Assembly: GCA_023419055.1 (NCBI GenBank)
Contig: JAEZYO010000427.1
Span: 1 to 7,230 of the forward strand
Length of the DNA: 7,230 nt
DNA from: Pseudomonadota bacterium
Lineage (GTDB): Bacteria; Myxococcota; Polyangia; Polyangiales; Polyangiaceae
Reading direction: 5' to 3'
Below are positions 4,519-7,230 of the stretch, piece after piece. Positions within the stretch are counted from its first letter, which is position 1. Each line of letters begins with the position of its first letter. The notes under the pieces are model-generated. The model saw nothing but the letters and a program-made list of their open reading frames with translations, did not search any database and was not told the DNA's origin. Made by a program: the position numbers and the translations under genes.

Positions 4519-6441
4519 CTAGTCCTCGCCTTGTATCTTGCGGCCGCGATACACGATCGTTCGCTTGAGCTTCCCCGGCGCGGGCGCCCCGGGCTTCTGG
4601 GGCGGCGCGCTCGGTCCAGGGCTCGTGACGCTCGCGTTATGATTGGTGGCGCTGGTTCCCGGGTTCGTCGCGCTCCCCGGTATCGGCGCTGGCGCCGCGG
4701 TGAGCGGGGTGACGGGCTGAGCAGGCGCCGGCTGAACCCGGGATGTTTGCGGCACGAGCTCGAGCGCCGCGCCGAGGAAGACGCTCCTCGCGACTGGTTC
4801 GTCGATGGTCGTGGCGAGGCTACGAACGAACTCACCGAATGAGCCGTAAGTCGGCTTGAAGCTCTTCAGGCGCTGCAGGATCGTCAGGCGCCCCACGGCT
4901 CCGAGGGGCTTCGCGTAGAGCTGCGTGAGCTGGCTGAGCACGGAGTCGGGTACGGGATCGTTCACGCTCCGAGCGGCGCTCTGCGAGAGGTCGCTCGCGA
5001 TCTCCGGCACCTTTCCAGAGAGCGTGACGCGGAACACCACGGCTGCTCCGCCCCCTTGCACGGCCATGGACGTCAGCTTGCTCGCTGCGGCGTTGAGGTT
5101 GACCGTGAGCACGGTCGGGTTCACGCGCTCCGTTCCGAGCACGCTGAGCACGTGCCCCTCGATCCAGCGCAGCAGCACGCTCGCTCCCTCGAAATGCAAA
5201 GCCAATGACTGCGGGCGCGCCGTCTCGAGGTTCTCGAACGACTCGAGCGCCGCCAACGCCTTGACCGTGACTTCAGCGAAGCTCGCGGCGGTGAGGCCCG
5301 TCGCGCTGTAGTGGGCCACCGTCAGGCCGTCGGGAGCGACCAGGCCGACGCCGAGCACTCCGGGCAACTCACCGAGCTGCGCGAGCGCGATGGATACTCC
5401 GCTCGAGGACGTGTCGTTCGAAGCACTCACGACCCGCGCAGCCGGCGGAGGAGCGAAGCTCGAGACTTCGACGACCGGATCGTCGGAGACTATCGTCCTC
5501 GCCTGGCTACTGGAGGCCGACAGATCCGAGCTCACGTAGTCCGCTCCGGACGAGGCGTGCCGTCCGATGGCGATCTGAAAGGCCTGCGCCATCTCTTTGG
5601 CGGAGCCGAATCGACGCGCCGGATCCTTCTGCAGCGCACGCTCGAACCAACCGTCGAGCGCGCGCGGTAGTCCGGGCACCAGCCTACTGACCGGGTCGGG
5701 ATCGGCGCCGAGCACCTCGAAGAGGAGCTCCGTGAGAGAGTCACCCCGGAACGGCGTCACACCCGTGAGGCAATGATAAGCCACGACCCCGAGTGAGAAG
5801 AGATCCGAACGCCCGTCGATGCTGGAGAGGCCCCTCGCCTGTTCGGGGCTCATGAACGCAGGGCTCCCGATCAGGGCGCCCGCGGTCGTCTTGGTGAGCG
5901 ACGTCGCCTTGTGGTCGGATTTCGCGACGCCGAAGTCCAGGATCTTGAGGACGAAGCCATCCTCGTCGGCGTCCCCACAGAGAAACAGGTTCTCCGGCTT
6001 GATGTCGCGGTGAGCGATACCGAGGGCGTGCGCCTTTGCGAGCCCGCGGCAAGCGTGCGCGACGACGCGCGCCGTCACGTCGACCGAGAGCCGCTTGCAG
6101 CGATCGAGGAGGGCTCCGAGGTCCTCACCGGAGAGGTACTCCATCGCGATGTACAGGCGCCCGTCGTCCTCGCCGAAATCGAGGACACTTACCACGTGCG
6201 GGCTCTGGATGCGCGCCGCCGACTGAGCCTCGAGCACGAAGCGCCCGCGATGACCGATCTCGTTCCGAAAGGCGCCGTCGATGAACTTGACGGCGACGTC
6301 GACGTCGAGCGTCAGGTGGCGCGCCAGCCAGACCGAACCCATCGCGCCGCGGCCGAGCAGACGCTCGACGCGGAAACGCCCAGAAATCGTGGCCCCCGGG
6401 AAAATGCTGGCACTCGCCTTTGCTGCGCCTTGTGAGTCCAT
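4519..6441 (-). CDS. Ser/Thr protein kinase with C-terminal Roadblock/LC7-like domain
   Basis: A 640-residue cytoplasmic Hanks-type kinase. The kinase domain (about 23-292) has all key residues: Gly loop GRGAMGSV (30-37), Lys52 in AVK, Glu71 in helix C, catalytic HRDIKPEN (144-151), DFG (169-171), SPE (198-200), Asp213 and Arg277. It should be active. The activation loop contains TKTTAGALIGSPAFM, with several Thr candidates for autophosphorylation. After a Ser-rich linker (295-348) comes a Roadblock/LC7-like domain (about 349-457: LGELPGVLGVGLVAPDG, a long helix 385-405, strands SLALHFEGASVLLRWIEG and HVLSVLG). A small helical domain follows (497-563, with KPLGAVGRL and FVRSLATTIDEPVARSVFL), reminiscent of the DUF8082-type domain on other bacterial kinases, with low certainty. 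Then come a Pro/Ala/Ser/Asn linker (565-622) and a basic tail, KLKRTIVYRGRKI. There is no transmembrane segment, PASTA or PEGA. GAGGAA (complement 6451-6456) is 9 nt before the ATG. First gene of a unit with the free Roadblock gene. Confidence 0.96.
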   Translation of the reverse strand: MDSQGAAKASASIFPGATISGRFRVERLLGRGAMGSVWLARHLTLDVDVAVKFIDGAFRNEIGHRGRFVLEAQSAARIQSPHVVSVLDFGEDDGRLYIAMEYLSGEDLGALLDRCKRLSVDVTARVVAHACRGLAKAHALGIAHRDIKPENLFLCGDADEDGFVLKILDFGVAKSDHKATSLTKTTAGALIGSPAFMSPEQARGLSSIDGRSDLFSLGVVAYHCLTGVTPFRGDSLTELLFEVLGADPDPVSRLVPGLPRALDGWFERALQKDPARRFGSAKEMAQAFQIAIGRHASSGADYVSSDLSASSSQARTIVSDDPVVEVSSFAPPPAARVVSASNDTSSSGVSIALAQLGELPGVLGVGLVAPDGLTVAHYSATGLTAASFAEVTVKALAALESFENLETARPQSLALHFEGASVLLRWIEGHVLSVLGTERVNPTVLTVNLNAAASKLTSMAVQGGGAAVVFRVTLSGKVPEIASDLSQSAARSVNDPVPDSVLSQLTQLYAKPLGAVGRLTILQRLKSFKPTYGSFGEFVRSLATTIDEPVARSVFLGAALELVPQTSRVQPAPAQPVTPLTAAPAPIPGSATNPGTSATNHNASVTSPGPSAPPQKPGAPAPGKLKRTIVYRGRKIQGED

Positions 6442-6487
6442 CAGGTCACGTTCCTCACGCTCGAATACGGGTCCGCGTCAGTGTCGA

Positions 6488-6517
6488 ATCGTCCCTGGGC
6501 TCGCCGGTCACTGTCAA
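6488..6517 (-). promoter_or_regulatory. Weak candidate promoter for the kinase-Roadblock unit
   Basis: On the minus strand a perfect TTGACA (complement 6512-6517) is followed 18 bp later by GACGAT (complement 6488-6493), only 3 of 6 to the -10 consensus. It lies 47 bp upstream of the kinase ATG. The -35 coincides with the left arm of the TCACTGTCA/TGACAGTGA inverted repeat, so the TTGACA may reflect that repeat rather than a promoter. Confidence 0.25.
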
Positions 6518-6656
6518 ATCGATTCGCAAGACCTACATGCGACCCAATGACGCTTCGTCCGCGAGCACACTCACGCCTTCGTCAGCGACTCGCGAGAACG
6601 TGTCCGCAATGTTTCCGAACACGCATTCAGGGCGCGGGTTCGATCGATGACAGTGA
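6508..6656. repeat. 9-bp inverted repeat flanking the kinase upstream region
   Basis: TCACTGTCA (6508-6516) and its exact reverse complement TGACAGTGA (6648-6656) are 131 bp apart in the 223-bp gap between the methyltransferase stop and the kinase start. Each arm also has an ATCGAT next to its inner or outer side (6518-6523 and 6643-6648). The pair looks like two oppositely oriented copies of one protein-binding site rather than a hairpin. Confidence 0.45.
6599..6623 (-). terminator. Weak hairpin downstream of the methyltransferase gene
   Basis: On the minus strand CGTGTTC can pair with GGACACG (one G-U pair) around an 11-nt loop, 41 nt after the methyltransferase stop codon. It has no U tract, so terminator function is doubtful; it is listed because it is the only stem in the gap at a suitable position. 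Confidence 0.2.
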
Positions 6657-6664
6657 AAGCCGCT

Positions 6665-7230
6665 TCAGCTTCGTCGAGCGACGACGACGTCACGCAAGAT
6701 GGCTTGATCGACTCGGTGCTCGAAAGCGAGGAACGACGCCGAGCGTTGCACCGAGAGCCCCGCTTGCTCGAGGAGGGACTCCAGGCTCTCGCGCCTCGCG
6801 ACGAACGTGTTCCAGGCGATCCCCATCGCTCCGCCGGGACGCAGCGCTTCGCGCCACGCGGGCAGCGCTGCTCGCAAGAGCTCGAGAGGTTTGCGAGAAG
6901 ACCCTTGCGACGCGGTTTGGCTGCCGTGTTGGACCCCGTAGGGTGCGTCGGTCACCAAGAGATCGAAGGAACGCGGAGGCAGCACGACACCGGTCGCGAC
7001 GGTGTCGCCGTTGACGCACGTGACCGAGATGGTCTTGCCCGCCTTGTACGCTTCTTTGTCCGTACCGAGCACGAGATCGAGCTTCGCGCAGCCCTTCACC
7101 TTGCCGCGCTGAAACTGGTGCTTGAGTCGCTTGTCCTTCGCCCAGCGTTCGATGAAGACGGCGTACGCGTCGAAGGCTCGCTTGTCGATCTCGACGCCCG
7201 CGCAGTCGAAGCCATACATCAGGGCTTGAT
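6665..7230 (-). CDS. C-terminal part of a Trm11/UPF0020-like SAM-dependent methyltransferase (5' end outside window)
   Basis: The frame continues through the right edge; the three whole codons before the ATG at 7219 read QAL, giving QALMYGFDCAGVEID. This is the usual continuation of a G-S-G-T SAM-binding motif I, which must lie just outside, so the ATG is internal. Visible motifs, counted from that Met: the acidic SAM-ribose motif GVEID (8-12), the motif IV active-site sequence TDAPYGVQHG (90-99), and LRPGG (126-130) before a strand. The D-x-P-Y-G form is typical of Trm11/UPF0020-type RNA guanine-N2 methyltransferases and of some N6-adenine enzymes, so the substrate is probably tRNA or rRNA but is not settled. 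A Lys-rich insert (28-64) sits between motifs II and IV. No membrane segment. It ends 223 bp upstream of the kinase gene on the same strand. Confidence 0.85.
   Translation of the reverse strand, partial: QALMYGFDCAGVEIDKRAFDAYAVFIERWAKDKRLKHQFQRGKVKGCAKLDLVLGTDKEAYKAGKTISVTCVNGDTVATGVVLPPRSFDLLVTDAPYGVQHGSQTASQGSSRKPLELLRAALPAWREALRPGGAMGIAWNTFVARRESLESLLEQAGLSVQRSASFLAFEHRVDQAILRDVVVARRS

Noticed and set aside
5911..6435. Long + strand frames opposite the kinase gene, such as this one of 174 codons.
   Set aside because: They are antisense to invariant kinase motifs and show no family features.
28..6893. GAGCTC hexamers are strikingly frequent: I counted 23, where base composition predicts about two or three.
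   Set aside because: Most lie in frame as Glu-Leu codon pairs (GAG CTC) in genes of either strand, so codon preference explains most of them; only a few are intergenic (1425, 1472, 4513).
1..7230. Search for CRISPR arrays, tRNA genes, insertion sequences, attachment sites and toxin-antitoxin or phage-defence genes.
   Set aside because: No regularly spaced direct repeats, no cloverleaf-like sequence, no transposase or integrase motifs and no defence-type gene pairs were seen.

Overview
The window is GC-rich, with codons ending mostly in G or C, short intergenic gaps and an eukaryote-like Ser/Thr kinase carrying signalling add-on domains. Together these suggest a deltaproteobacterial-type genome, most likely a myxobacterium (Myxococcota, perhaps Polyangiales). 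That assignment is inference from style and gene content; there is no rRNA or other marker here.

Left part (1-2624). A gene on the + strand enters from the left edge and ends at 567; it looks like the C-terminal part of a glycine- and aromatic-rich envelope (beta-barrel-like) protein. It converges with a minus-strand HHE hemerythrin-like gene (581-1306). A 304-bp divergent region follows, with a nested inverted repeat, a T9 tract and a leader hairpin. Beyond it, on the + strand, are a DUF1428 (YbaA-like) gene (1611-1979) and an RBBP9/YdeN-type serine hydrolase (2076-2624). Between those two is an 11-bp perfect hairpin whose loop holds the -35 element of a good sigma70-like promoter.

Middle part (2621-4204). 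A minus-strand gene of about 420 codons overlaps the hydrolase tail-to-tail by 4 bp. It has a helical N-terminal part, a repetitive Arg/Ser/Pro linker and a C-terminal domain that looks like DUF2325. Upstream of it is about 320 bp without a gene, containing an inverted repeat and a dense run of ACTC/GAGT tetramers.

Right part (4205-7230). This is a minus-strand two-gene unit: a 640-residue cytoplasmic Ser/Thr kinase with all catalytic motifs and, in its C-terminal half, a Roadblock/LC7-like domain, followed 8 bp later by a free-standing 101-residue Roadblock/LC7-like protein. The Shine-Dalgarno sequence of the second gene overlaps the stop codon of the first. At the right edge is the C-terminal part of a Trm11/UPF0020-like methyltransferase that runs out of the window.

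The most interesting element is the kinase-Roadblock plus free Roadblock pair. Roadblock proteins dimerise and regulate small Ras-like GTPases (MglB acting on MglA is the myxobacterial example), so the pair may form a kinase-linked Roadblock complex. No GTPase gene is present in the window. The other genes are ordinary housekeeping or stress-type genes with no evident functional link to this pair.
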